Origin: Bradyrhizobium sp. 138
GTDB lineage: Bacteria; Pseudomonadota; Alphaproteobacteria; Rhizobiales; Xanthobacteraceae
Assembly: GCF_023074075.1 (NCBI RefSeq)
Contig: NZ_JADPKT010000033.1
Location: 124,001 to 188,000 of the forward strand
Length of the DNA: 64,000 bases
Direction of reading: 5' to 3'
Shown: positions 7,509 to 16,013 of the stretch, in pieces
How the letters are laid out: each line of letters opens with the position of its first letter
Numbering within the stretch: the stretch's first letter is position 1
The notes under the pieces: generated by a model
What the model was told of the DNA's origin: nothing
Database searches by the model: none
What the model saw: the letters and a program-made list of their open reading frames with translations, nothing else
Position numbers and translations under genes: made by a program

Positions 7509-8213
7509 TCACAACGACAGATGCGCGTCGCGGATATCAGGACGCGCGTCGAGTTCGGCCATGGTGCCGCCGAAGCAGATGCGGCCGCGCTCGATGATGT
7601 AGGCGCGATCCGAGATCAGCCGCGCGAAATGCAGATTCTGCTCGGAGACGACGATGCTGACGCCTTCCTTCTTCATGGTCAGGATGGCCTCGACCATCTG
7701 CTCCACGATCTTCGGCGACAGGCCTTCCGAGGGTTCATCCAGCAGCACCAGCGACGGATTGCCCATCAGCGTGCGCGCGATGGTGAGCATTTGCTGCTCG
7801 CCGCCGCTCATGCGGCCGCCGGGACGGTTCTTCATCTCGCCCAGATTCGGAAACAGCGCGAACAGCTTTTCGCGGGTCCAGTGCGGTGCATTCGGACGCT
7901 TCGGCTGGCGGCCGACTTCGAGGTTTTCCTCCACCGTCAGGTCGGTGAAGATGCGCCGCTCCTCGGGCACATAGCCGAGCCCCTCGCGCACGATCTCATG
8001 GGTCGGCTTCGCCGAGACGTCCTTGCCCTCGAACATGATGCGGCCGGTTCGCTGCGCGACGAGGCCGACGATGGAGCGGAACGTCGTCGACTTGCCGGCG
8101 CCGTTGCGGCCGAGCAGCGCCACCACCTCGCCCTCGCCGACCTCGAAGCCGATGTCGAACAGGATATGCGCCGGACCGTAATGGCTGTTGAGCCCCTCGA
8201 CCGTCAGCTTCAT
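7509..8213 (-). CDS. ABC transporter ATPase, LivF type
   Basis: A 234-residue ATP-binding subunit of a branched-chain-amino-acid-type importer. Walker A GRNGAGKST (about residue 35), signature MSGGEQQM, Walker B LVLLDEPSEGLSP and the H-loop region (VSEQNLHFA) are present. LSPKIVEQM is typical of LivF. It overlaps the LivG-type gene by four bases (ATGA). It energises uptake by the fused permease together with its partner ATPase; the substrate, by operon context, is likely a pyridine carboxylate or related compound. Confidence 0.9.
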   Translation of the reverse strand: MKLTVEGLNSHYGPAHILFDIGFEVGEGEVVALLGRNGAGKSTTFRSIVGLVAQRTGRIMFEGKDVSAKPTHEIVREGLGYVPEERRIFTDLTVEENLEVGRQPKRPNAPHWTREKLFALFPNLGEMKNRPGGRMSGGEQQMLTIARTLMGNPSLVLLDEPSEGLSPKIVEQMVEAILTMKKEGVSIVVSEQNLHFARLISDRAYIIERGRICFGGTMAELDARPDIRDAHLSL

Positions 8214-9001
8214 GCCGATGCTCCATCGCGGTGGCGGGCATCGTAGACGAGGCCTTCGCCGAGATAGACCGCCTGCACCTGCGGATTGCCGCGCACCTCG
8301 GCCGGCGAGCCCTCGGCGATCAGCGCGCCGCGGTTGAGCACGATGATGCGGTCGGCATGCTCGAACACCACGTCCATGTCGTGCTCGGTGAAGAGCACCC
8401 CGATCGACTTTTCGCGCGCGATCTGCGCGGTGAGCCGCATCAGATCGACGCGCTCGCGCGGCGCCATGCCGGCGGTCGGCTCGTCCATCAGGAGCAGCTT
8501 CGGCTGGTTGGCGAGCGCCACCGCAAGCTCGAGCCGCTTGAGGTCACCATAGGCGAGCTCGCCGCAGGGCCGATCAGCGTAGCCGCCCATGCCGACGAGT
8601 TCGAGCAGCCGGCCGGCCTCGCCGCGATCGAACTTCGGCGCCGAGCCGAACAGGTTGAACAACTGCTTGCCGTGCGAGATCAGCGCCACCTGCACGTTCT
8701 CGCGCACGGTCATGGTGGCGAAAGTCGCGGTGATCTGGAAGGTGCGCCCGACGCCGAGCCGCCAAACCTCGCGCGGCTTCCTGCCCGTGATCTCTTCGCC
8801 GAGCAGGCGGACATGACCGGTGTCAGGCTTGTTCTGGCCGTTGAGCATGTCGAAACAGGTGCTTTTTCCCGCACCATTCGGCCCGATCAGCGCCAATATC
8901 TCGCCGGCGCGCAGCGAGAACGACACGCCGCGCACGGCGTGGATGCCGCCATAGGATTTGGTCAGGCCTTCGACGGCGAGAAGTGGGGGTGCAACGCTCA
9001 T
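8210..9001 (-). CDS. ABC transporter ATPase, LivG type
   Basis: A 263-residue ATPase with Walker [10 protein letters not shown] (about 38-46), a LivG-type signature variant ([13 protein letters not shown]) replacing LSGGQ, and Walker [16 protein letters not shown]. It forms the heterodimeric motor with the LivF-type subunit. The gene overlaps both neighbours by four bases, showing translational coupling within the hnr operon. Confidence 0.9.
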   Translation of the reverse strand: MSVAPPLLAVEGLTKSYGGIHAVRGVSFSLRAGEILALIGPNGAGKSTCFDMLNGQNKPDTGHVRLLGEEITGRKPREVWRLGVGRTFQITATFATMTVRENVQVALISHGKQLFNLFGSAPKFDRGEAGRLLELVGMGGYADRPCGELAYGDLKRLELAVALANQPKLLLMDEPTAGMAPRERVDLMRLTAQIAREKSIGVLFTEHDMDVVFEHADRIIVLNRGALIAEGSPAEVRGNPQVQAVYLGEGLVYDARHRDGASA

Positions 9002-10887
9002 TCGGCGGACTCGATCGGCTTGGCGAGCAAGGGGGATCCGGGCGGCGATGCTTTCTTGCGGCGCTGCGCCAGCATCTCCAGCATGCCGACGATGCCCTTG
9101 GGGAAGACGACGACGATCAGCATGATGAAGCCGCCAAGCACGAGCTTCGACAGATCGGTCTGACTGACCAGCCAGATGTTCAAAGCCTTGTAGACGATGG
9201 CGCCGATCACCGCGCCCGACACCGTTTCGACGCCCCCGAGCAGCACCATGACCAGCGCATCGACCGAAAGCGAAATGCCGAGATTATCCGGGAAGACGCT
9301 GCCCTTGAGGTAGGCGAACAGCGCGCCGCCGATGCCGGCGGTCGTGCCGGCGATCACGAAGGCGGTCCATTGGATGCGCTTGGCGTCGATGCCGATCGCT
9401 TCGCTGCGCAGAAGTGAATCGCGCGTGGCACGAAGCGCATAGCCGAACGGCGAGAACACCATGGCCCGCAGCGCGATGGTCACCAGCGCCGCAATGCCGA
9501 GCGCCAGCCAATAGAAGTGCGACGGACTCGCCGCCCAGCTCGGAGGCCACACGCCCAATATGCCGTTGTCACCGCCAGTGACGCTCACCCATTGGAACGC
9601 GATCGACCAGACGATCTGTGCAAAGGCCAGCGTCAGCATCGCGAAGTAGACGCCGGAGAGCTGCACGGCGAAGAAGCCGAACACGGCCGCGCCCATGCAG
9701 CCGAGCAGCGGGCCGAGCAGCAGGCAGACGATCATCGGCAGCCCCGCCATCTTGGCAAGGAAGGCGATGCCATAGGCACCGAGGCCGAAATAAGCGGCGT
9801 GGCCGAAAGACGCGAGCCCGCCGACCGACATCAGGAAGTGCAGGCTGACGGCGAAGATGACGAAGATCGCGATCTCCGAGCCGACGGTGAGCAGATAATT
9901 GCCTGCGAACAGCGGCAGCGTCGCTGCGATCACGAGCGCTGCAAGCGCGGCGAGCCGCTCGTTCGACGTCAACGGCCGCCATGGATTGACGGTGAGACCC
10001 GGCGTCTTGCGCGCGGGCGCCTCCGGTTTGCCGAACAGGCCCCAGGGCCGCACGATCAAAACCACCGCCATCACCAGGAACACCAGGATGATGGAAATCT
10101 TGGGGAAGATCAGGATGCCGAAGGCATTGAGCTCGGAGACAAGCACCGCCGCGACGAAGGCACCGACGATGCTGCCGAGGCCGCCGATCACGACGACGAC
10201 GAAGACCTCGACGATGATCCGCAAATCCATGGCATGATGCACGGCATCGCGCGGGATCTGCAGCGCGCCGCCGAGCGCGGCCAGGAAAACACCGACCGCG
10301 AACACGGACGTGAACAGCCATTTCTGGTTGACGCCGAGGGCTGCAACCATGTCGCGGTCCTGCGTCGCGGCGCGCACCAGCACGCCCCAGCGCGTGCGCT
10401 GGAACAGCAGCCAGAGGATGCCCAGCACGACCGGTCCGAGCACGATCAGGAACAGGTCGTAGCTCGGAATGTTCTGGCCGAAGAAATCGATGGCGCCCTT
10501 GAAGCCCGGCGCGCGGCGGCCGACGAGATCGTCAGGCCCCCAGATCAGGACGACGAGATCCTCGACCATCAAGGTCAGGCCGAAGGTCGCGAGCAGCTGG
10601 AACAATTCGGGCGCGTGATAGATGCGCCGGAGCAGTACCATCTCGACGATGACACCGATCAGCGCCACGGCCAGTGCCGCCAGCACGATGCCACCCCAGA
10701 AGCCGAACGCGCCGGACAGGCGCTCGGTCAGCGTGAAGGCGATGTAGGCGCCGATCATGTAGAAGGCGCCATGCGCGAAATTCACGATCCGCGTCACACC
10801 GAAGATGATCGACAGGCCCGAGGCCACCAGAAACAGCGACGCTGCGCTGGCGAGACCGGTCAGAAACTGTACGACATAAAAGGCCAT
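8998..10887 (-). CDS. Fused Liv-type ABC permease (LivH-LivM)
   Basis: A 629-residue fusion of the two membrane subunits normally encoded separately. The N-terminal ~290 residues are LivH-like (FLVASGLSIIFGVTRIVNFAHG; IGGLGSIVGAFVAAVLV). A linker rich in Pro/Lys (GKPEAPARKTPGL) leads to a LivM-like half (LHFLMSVGGLASFGHAAYFG; RDSLLRSEAIGIDAKR). About 15-17 membrane segments are expected in the inner membrane. Such fusions are known in alphaproteobacteria. A repeat element separates it from the binding-protein gene upstream. Confidence 0.9.
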   Translation of the reverse strand: MAFYVVQFLTGLASAASLFLVASGLSIIFGVTRIVNFAHGAFYMIGAYIAFTLTERLSGAFGFWGGIVLAALAVALIGVIVEMVLLRRIYHAPELFQLLATFGLTLMVEDLVVLIWGPDDLVGRRAPGFKGAIDFFGQNIPSYDLFLIVLGPVVLGILWLLFQRTRWGVLVRAATQDRDMVAALGVNQKWLFTSVFAVGVFLAALGGALQIPRDAVHHAMDLRIIVEVFVVVVIGGLGSIVGAFVAAVLVSELNAFGILIFPKISIILVFLVMAVVLIVRPWGLFGKPEAPARKTPGLTVNPWRPLTSNERLAALAALVIAATLPLFAGNYLLTVGSEIAIFVIFAVSLHFLMSVGGLASFGHAAYFGLGAYGIAFLAKMAGLPMIVCLLLGPLLGCMGAAVFGFFAVQLSGVYFAMLTLAFAQIVWSIAFQWVSVTGGDNGILGVWPPSWAASPSHFYWLALGIAALVTIALRAMVFSPFGYALRATRDSLLRSEAIGIDAKRIQWTAFVIAGTTAGIGGALFAYLKGSVFPDNLGISLSVDALVMVLLGGVETVSGAVIGAIVYKALNIWLVSQTDLSKLVLGGFIMLIVVVFPKGIVGMLEMLAQRRKKASPPGSPLLAKPIESAE

Positions 10888-10948
10888 CGGCGGTCCGGTT
10901 TGGGTGTTGCGTGACCTCCCGCTCGCGGGGAGAGGTCGTCGTAGCTTC

Positions 10949-11090
10949 GTAGGGTGGGTTCGCCCTGCGATTGCGCGAAGCGCGAGCGCTCGGCGTAACC
11001 CACCACCTTTATTTCTGCGGATGCCGAAAGAGGTGGGTTACGCCGGCGGCCTGCGCTACGCGCAGTCCGCAGGGCTAACCCACCGCAGCG
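10949..11090. repeat. Palindromic intergenic repeat within the hnr operon
   Basis: Starts GTAGGGTGGGTTCGCCC and contains GGCGTAACCCACC and its inverted copy GGTGGGTTACGCC, ending near GGGCTAACCCACC. It is a second, longer member of the GTAGGGTGGG repeat class and sits in the 207-base gap between the binding-protein and permease genes. A short GC-rich palindrome (CCCGCTCGCGGGG, about 10918-10930) precedes it. It could modulate mRNA stability or the ratio of binding protein to permease. Confidence 0.75.
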
Positions 11091-11094
11091 GTGA

Positions 11095-12297
11095 TCAATC
11101 CTTCGGCCGCAGCTTCTCGACCTCGGCATCGCCAGGCAGATAATCCGCCCCCTTCTTGTAGGAGGAGTCCACCATCACGCCCTTGCCGTCCTTCAGCGCG
11201 GTCTTGCCGACGAAGGCACCGAGCGTCGACTGGTGATCGATCTTGCGGAAAGTGATCTCGCCGAACGGTGACGGCACCGAGAGGCCTTCTGCCGCGGCAA
11301 TCAGCTTCTCCGGATCGCTCGAGCCGGCCTTCGCCAGGATCGCAGCCGCCGATTTGATGGTTTGGTAGCCGACGATCGAGCCGAGACGCGGATAGTCGTT
11401 GTACTTGGCCTGGTAGGCCTTCAGGAATGCGTCATGCTCGGGCGTCTTGATCGAGTACCAGGGATAGCCGGTGACGATCCAGCCCTCGGGCGTCTCGTCC
11501 TTGAGCGGATCGAGATATTCGGGCTCGCCGGTCAGGAACGAAACCACCTCGCGCCCCTTGAACAGGCCGCGGGTGTTGCCTTCGCGCACGAGCTTGACGA
11601 GGTCCGCGCCGAACGTGACGTTGAGGATGGCTTCCGGGTTGGCGGCGGCAACCGCCTGCACCACCGGACCTGCGTCGATCTTGCCCTGCGGCGGCCATTG
11701 CTCGTCGACCCACTGGATATCAGGACGCTTCTCCGACATCAGCTTCTTGAACACGGCGACTGCCGACTGGCCGTATTCATAGTTCGGCGCGATCGTCGCC
11801 CAGCGTTTGGCCGGCAGCTTGCTAGCAGCCTCCACAAGCATCGCCGCCTGCATGTAGTTCGAGGGACGCAGGCGGAAGGTGTATTTGTTGCCCTTGGACC
11901 AGGTGATGGCGTCCGTCAGCGGTTCCGCTGCGAGGAAGAACACCTTCTTCTGGTTTGCGAAGTCGCTGACCGCAAGGCCGATATTCGACAGGAAGGTGCC
12001 GGCGAGCATCGCAACGCCCTCGCTCGACACGAGCTCATTGGCCGCGGTCTGCGCGTCCGCGGGCTTGCCGCCGTCGTCCTTGGAGACGACGACCAGCTTC
12101 TTGCCGTTGATGCCGCCGGCCGCGTTGACCTCCTCGACGGCGAGCTGCCATCCCTTCCGGTAGGGCTCGGTGAAGGCCGGCAGCAGCGAGTAGCTGTTGA
12201 TCTCGCCGATCTTGATGTCCTGCGCCATGGCCGAATGGGCCATGCCGCCTGCCAGAAGCGCGAAGGCCGCGCCGACGAAGTAATTTCCTGCTCGCAT
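11095..12297 (-). CDS. ABC transporter substrate-binding protein, Liv type
   Basis: A 400-residue periplasmic binding protein of the type I (LivK-like) fold. Residues 1-25 form a signal peptide (MRAGNYFVGAAFALLAGGM, cleaved after AMA). The mature start QDIKIGEINSYSLLPAFTEPY and the motif INGKKLVVVSKDDGGKP are typical of this family. It belongs with the permease and the two ATPases in the same operon. The ligand cannot be read from sequence; nicotinate, 6-hydroxynicotinate or a related heterocyclic acid is inferred from the genes upstream. Confidence 0.88.
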   Translation of the reverse strand: MRAGNYFVGAAFALLAGGMAHSAMAQDIKIGEINSYSLLPAFTEPYRKGWQLAVEEVNAAGGINGKKLVVVSKDDGGKPADAQTAANELVSSEGVAMLAGTFLSNIGLAVSDFANQKKVFFLAAEPLTDAITWSKGNKYTFRLRPSNYMQAAMLVEAASKLPAKRWATIAPNYEYGQSAVAVFKKLMSEKRPDIQWVDEQWPPQGKIDAGPVVQAVAAANPEAILNVTFGADLVKLVREGNTRGLFKGREVVSFLTGEPEYLDPLKDETPEGWIVTGYPWYSIKTPEHDAFLKAYQAKYNDYPRLGSIVGYQTIKSAAAILAKAGSSDPEKLIAAAEGLSVPSPFGEITFRKIDHQSTLGAFVGKTALKDGKGVMVDSSYKKGADYLPGDAEVEKLRPKD

Positions 12298-12330
12298 CCC
12301 AACCTCCAGTTTTGAACTCGCTTGCGTCTT

Positions 12331-12915
12331 CTATCTCAGACCGTCTTCGCCCTTGATCTCCGCAACCGTCAGCCCGCCGACGCGCGGCAGCGGCCGGCCA
12401 CTGTCGGTGACGGCGACCGCAACCATGATCTCGTTGGCGCGCGGCGCGTCGTTGATCTGAACTTCCATGCCGTCGAAATGGCTGCGCACGAAGGCGGCGT
12501 CCTTATGCCCTAGCGGAATGTCCAGCGTCGTGCCCGGACCGCTGCGCTTTTTCGACGATGGAATCAGCGCCGCGCCCTTGCTCAGGACTTTACGCACCGG
12601 CGCGCCCATCTTCGGATGAAGGATCGCCGCCGCATGCTCCAATTCGCCGTTCTCGCCGACGGCTGCAGCCTTGCCATAGCTTTGCGCCTTGGCGCCATCG
12701 ATGCCGAGCGCCGCCACTGCGCGCTTCGACAAGAGCTCGCCCAGCTCCTCACCGATCGCGATCAGCGGCGAAAGGTCTTCGACATATCTTCCAGCAAATG
12801 GATTTTCGATCACGGCGATCGCCGCGGCGCGCCGGGTCGGCGGCGAGACTTGCCGGCCCATCTCCATCTGCGTCTCTTCGACGACGGTGACGATCTTGCG
12901 GATGATCGCGCTCAT
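12331..12915 (-). CDS. DUF1185 (amino acid synthesis family) protein
   Basis: A 194-residue protein of the family named 'amino acid synthesis' (DUF1185), with the pattern AVIENPFAGRYVEDLSPL, YGKAAAVGENGELEHAAAI and PLGHKDAAFVRSHFDG. No enzymatic activity is firmly established for the family. It is soluble and has no signal peptide. It lies between the UPF0280 gene (27-base gap) and the ABC binding-protein gene (33-base gap), so it is part of the hnr operon. A role in handling a pathway intermediate is a reasonable guess, no more. Confidence 0.85.
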   Translation of the reverse strand: MSAIIRKIVTVVEETQMEMGRQVSPPTRRAAAIAVIENPFAGRYVEDLSPLIAIGEELGELLSKRAVAALGIDGAKAQSYGKAAAVGENGELEHAAAILHPKMGAPVRKVLSKGAALIPSSKKRSGPGTTLDIPLGHKDAAFVRSHFDGMEVQINDAPRANEIMVAVAVTDSGRPLPRVGGLTVAEIKGEDGLR

Positions 12916-12942
12916 GATTGTGTCCTTAAGGCTGTTCCCGGC

Positions 12943-13839
12943 TCAGGCATGAACCGCGGTCTCCAGCTGACGCGGGCGCGCTTCCTGCCGTTCAATATCT
13001 TTCGGTCCGATGACAAGCATATCACCACAAAGCTGCAGCACGGCACCCTCGATCAATCCGCGGTCGAACAATCGGCGTGCACATTCCGCGCCAGATTCGA
13101 GAGCAGCGGCGATCTCGTTCTGTGACAATTCACCGACGTGTCGGGTCACAAGGCGCGCGCCGAGATCGCTATCGGGCTGAAGCTCGCTGGCCGGCTGCCG
13201 GATGATGGCAGGATGTCCCGGCAGATCCACGGCATTGGCGATGACCGTCGCCGCCGCATCGGCTTGCGATGCCGTTGCGGCCAGCACCGTCACCGCGTCG
13301 GCGATCCCGAGCGAAAAGCTGCGGCCATGGCGCCCGCTGGTGGCGATGCCCCGCACCGGGTCATCCGCATCGATCCTCATCGTCCGCATCACGCCGTCAC
13401 GGTCGGGCCGATCCATCAGCCCAATCGAAAAGTGCTCGCTCCCGCCGAGATGAAGGGCGATGTCGCCGCCATTGTTGACATAGGCCTGATCGAGCGTCGC
13501 GGCGCCCAGCATTGCGCCGAGGATCTCCTCCGCCACACTGCCGGCAACCGCGGCCATCGGCGTGATGAAGCAATCGGCGACAAAAGGCGCGACCGCGGCG
13601 TGCATCCGGCGCGCCACCACGCCCTTCAGCGACGTCCGCTCCCCGGCTGCCATCCGCAGCTCCGGCAATTCCGCGCAGAGCTCGTCAAGCAACCCGGTGA
13701 ACCGTCGGGCCGCGGCTTCGTAGGCCGCACGCACCGCATCCGCGCGCCCCCTCGCCTCAATGACCAGATCAATCGGTCCATCCTGCAAATGCAGCCGCCG
13801 GCCCTCAGACAGCAATGCGATTTGCGGGAGCCGCGTCAT
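12943..13839 (-). CDS. UPF0280 family protein, ApbE-like; candidate flavin transferase
   Basis: A 298-residue UPF0280 protein. It carries the hallmarks of the ApbE fold: VNNGGDIAL (121-129), IATSGR (165-170) and DAVTVLAATASQADAAA (181-197), the last resembling the metal- and FAD-binding C-terminal segment of ApbE flavin transferases. Unlike secreted ApbE it has no signal peptide, so it would act in the cytoplasm. Its ATG overlaps the hnr stop (ATGA). E. barkeri 6-hydroxynicotinate reductase carries covalently bound flavin, so flavinylation of Hnr is a specific, testable inference. Family membership is firm; function is not. Confidence 0.82.
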   Translation of the reverse strand: MTRLPQIALLSEGRRLHLQDGPIDLVIEARGRADAVRAAYEAAARRFTGLLDELCAELPELRMAAGERTSLKGVVARRMHAAVAPFVADCFITPMAAVAGSVAEEILGAMLGAATLDQAYVNNGGDIALHLGGSEHFSIGLMDRPDRDGVMRTMRIDADDPVRGIATSGRHGRSFSLGIADAVTVLAATASQADAAATVIANAVDLPGHPAIIRQPASELQPDSDLGARLVTRHVGELSQNEIAAALESGAECARRLFDRGLIEGAVLQLCGDMLVIGPKDIERQEARPRQLETAVHA

Positions 13840-15293
13840 GTTCGATGTCCCGGAATCGGGTTTTGCCAGGGCAATTGCCTGACATCGTCGCCGCCCCTCA
13901 CCTCGGACAGCGGCTTCACGTAATCCATGTGACCGCCGAGCGCGGCATAGTCCGACAGCTTCATCGTGAACTCGATCGGCGCGACCAGTGCTGGCGTCGG
14001 CACGTAGCCGAATGCACCCGCCGGCATCTGCATCACATCGACCATGTAGGTGATGCCGCCTCCGGGCCAGACATAGACCGGCGCGCCGCCGCTGGTGACG
14101 CGCGTCAGTGCATCCTTCACCGAGCGCGTCAGCCGCACCGGATTGTCGGTCACGCCCGCCCGCAGCGAGCCGCCGGCGCCGGCCATGAACAGCACCGTGC
14201 ACAGCGCCGGTTCACAATTCTCCTGGATGCGCTCGACCGAGAATTTTAGTTCGGCGGGCATCTCGGTCTCGACCGGCCTCAACGCCTCGTCGAGCACGTA
14301 ATAGGACGAGTGCTCGCCGGTGGTGGAAACCATCAGCATGGTCAGGCCCGGCTTTGCTTCCTTGGCATCGAACGGCCCGAGGATCGCCAGCGGATCGGAA
14401 ATGTTGGTGCCGCCCCACCCGGTGCCGGGATCAGCGACCTGGAAATAGCGGCCGGGCGTCGAGCGCCGGCCTTTCATCTTGATCCCGGTGTCGGCGATGT
14501 CGAGCAGCTTGCCGGCCTGATGCTCGCTCAGCACCCCGGTGATGTGGTCGTCGACCACGACGACCTCGTCGACCTTGCCGTGCCATTGTTTTGCGAACAT
14601 GCCGATCGTCGCCGAGCCGCAGCCGACGCGCATGCGCTCTTCTTTCACCCCATTGACGATGGGCGGCTGGCCGGCCTGCACCACCACGCTCGCACCGCCG
14701 TCAATGGTGAGCTCCACGGCCTTGCAATTGGCGAGGTCCATCAGCGTGTCGCAGGTGACGCGGCCCTCTTTCTTGGAGCCGCCGGTCAGATGATGCACGC
14801 CGCCGAGCGACAGCATCTGCGAGCCGTATTCGCTGGTGGTGACGTGGCCGACCGCCTCACCCTGAGCGCGCACCGTCGCGGTTTCGGGGCCGAGATAGCG
14901 GTCGGTGTCGATCTTCACCTTGATGCCGCAATAGGAGAAGATGCCCTCGGTGACGACAGTCACCATGTCGACGCCCTCGACCTCAGCGGAGACGATGAAG
15001 GGCGCCGGCTTGTAATCGGGATAGGTCGTGCCTGCGCCGATCGCGGTCACGAAGGTCGAGGGCTCGTGGACGATCTTGCCGTCCCAATCTTCCGTGCGGC
15101 TGAACGGAACCAGCTTGCCGCCATGTGAGACCGTGCGCTCCAGGATCACATGCGGATCGACGCGAACGAGCTTGCCCTCGTGATTGGCGTAGCGGTCACA
15201 GGCCCCCGCCGCGCCCGGCTTGATGTAGCACATCACCGGACAAGCATCGCAGCGGATCTTGTCGATGGCGGCGCTCGTCGTTTCAGTCACCAT
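13836..15293 (-). CDS. hnr: 6-Hydroxynicotinate reductase
   Basis: A 485-residue cytoplasmic iron-sulfur flavoprotein predicted to reduce 6-hydroxynicotinate to 1,4,5,6-tetrahydro-6-oxonicotinate. The N-terminus carries C15-x2-C18-x3-C22-x9-C32 (CDACPVMCYIKPGAAGAC), a [4Fe-4S]-type site. Further Cys occur at about 122, 181, 190, 225, 360 and 365. The E. barkeri enzyme has [2Fe-2S] and two [4Fe-4S] clusters and a covalent flavin. DGGAS (198-202) or GSAT (226-229) could be the flavin attachment site. It heads the eight-gene operon ending at the MarR gene. The start at 15293 follows operator C by 23 bases; an ATG at 15320 lies inside that operator and is less likely. Confidence 0.85.
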   Translation of the reverse strand: MVTETTSAAIDKIRCDACPVMCYIKPGAAGACDRYANHEGKLVRVDPHVILERTVSHGGKLVPFSRTEDWDGKIVHEPSTFVTAIGAGTTYPDYKPAPFIVSAEVEGVDMVTVVTEGIFSYCGIKVKIDTDRYLGPETATVRAQGEAVGHVTTSEYGSQMLSLGGVHHLTGGSKKEGRVTCDTLMDLANCKAVELTIDGGASVVVQAGQPPIVNGVKEERMRVGCGSATIGMFAKQWHGKVDEVVVVDDHITGVLSEHQAGKLLDIADTGIKMKGRRSTPGRYFQVADPGTGWGGTNISDPLAILGPFDAKEAKPGLTMLMVSTTGEHSSYYVLDEALRPVETEMPAELKFSVERIQENCEPALCTVLFMAGAGGSLRAGVTDNPVRLTRSVKDALTRVTSGGAPVYVWPGGGITYMVDVMQMPAGAFGYVPTPALVAPIEFTMKLSDYAALGGHMDYVKPLSEVRGGDDVRQLPWQNPIPGHRT

Positions 15294-15315
15294 ATCGGAG
15301 CCAGCGGCTGCGGTT

Positions 15316-15335
15316 ATCATTCGTATACGAACGAT
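15316..15335. promoter_or_regulatory. Candidate nic operator C (upstream of hnr)
   Basis: ATCATTCGTATACGAACGAT is a 20-bp palindrome with one mismatched pair. It shares ATCATTCGTATAC exactly with the site before ena. It is 23 bases from the hnr start and would cover the promoter or ribosome-entry region. It is probably bound by the operon's own MarR protein, giving autoregulation. Confidence 0.65.
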
Positions 15336-15470
15336 GGTGCGCGCGCTCCGGATGGCTGTCAAGCGGCGGTGCGGCGCAAAACATGCGGCTGCCGCATAAA
15401 ACCTCATTTGCCCATCCGCTCTGTCCACAAAGAAGGCAATCGCGCTGCAGTGCGGCATGCACGGCTTGCA

Positions 15471-15486
15471 CGTTTGTGTACAAACG
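15471..15486. promoter_or_regulatory. Candidate nic operator D (upstream of nicA)
   Basis: CGTTTGTGTACAAACG is a 16-bp palindrome perfect except for the central GT. It matches the hnr site in 12 of 16 aligned positions. It lies 45 bases before the nicA start, on the other side of the divergent hnr/nicA region. Confidence 0.55.
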
Positions 15487-15530
15487 GTATCGTCGCGATG
15501 TCGAATTTTATACGGGCTTGGGACCTGAGG

Positions 15531-16013
15531 ATGACGCAGACACCGATCCGCCTCACCGTAAACGGCAGGGTCCACGAGATCGCCGCGGCGCCAGAGACGC
15601 CGCTGCTCTACGTGCTGCGCAACGATCTCGCGCTCAACGGCCCGAAATACGGCTGCGGTCTTGGTGAATGCGGCACCTGCACTGTCCTGATCGACGGGGC
15701 CGCGGCACGCTCCTGCGTGATTCCCGTCAGCGGTTGCGCCGGGCGCGACATCGTGACGCTCGAAGGGCTCGGCACGCGCGACAAGCCCGATGTGGTGCAG
15801 CAGGCTTTCATCGATGAGCAGGCCGCGCAATGCGGCTACTGTCTCAACGGCATGATCATGACCACCAAGGCGCTGCTCGCGATCAACCCGCGGCCGACCG
15901 AACAGGAGGCGCTGGCGGCGCTGCGCTACAATCTCTGCCGCTGCGGCACCCACGTCGAAATTCTGCGCGCCGTGATGCGCGCGTCCAGCCAGCTCACCGA
16001 GGCCGTGGATTGA
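15531..16013 (+). CDS. nicA: Nicotinate dehydrogenase small [2Fe-2S] subunit
   Basis: A 160-residue xanthine-oxidase-family iron-sulfur subunit. The plant-type [2Fe-2S] motif YGCGLGECGTC (about residues 43-53) and the C-terminal cluster CGYCLNG ... CRCG (about 103-142) are complete. It passes electrons from the molybdenum centre of the large subunit. The length matches NicA of Pseudomonas putida. An in-frame ATG at 15498 is an alternative start. It overlaps the large-subunit gene by three bases (TGATG). Substrate is inferred from the fused cytochrome in the partner and the linked hnr and ena genes. Confidence 0.85.
   Translation: MTQTPIRLTVNGRVHEIAAAPETPLLYVLRNDLALNGPKYGCGLGECGTCTVLIDGAAARSCVIPVSGCAGRDIVTLEGLGTRDKPDVVQQAFIDEQAAQCGYCLNGMIMTTKALLAINPRPTEQEALAALRYNLCRCGTHVEILRAVMRASSQLTEAVD

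Noticed and set aside
9517..10914. A 465-codon plus-strand frame across the permease gene
   Set aside because: It is rich in His, Gln, Asp and Arg as expected from the complement of membrane helices; the minus strand is a convincing LivH-LivM fusion.
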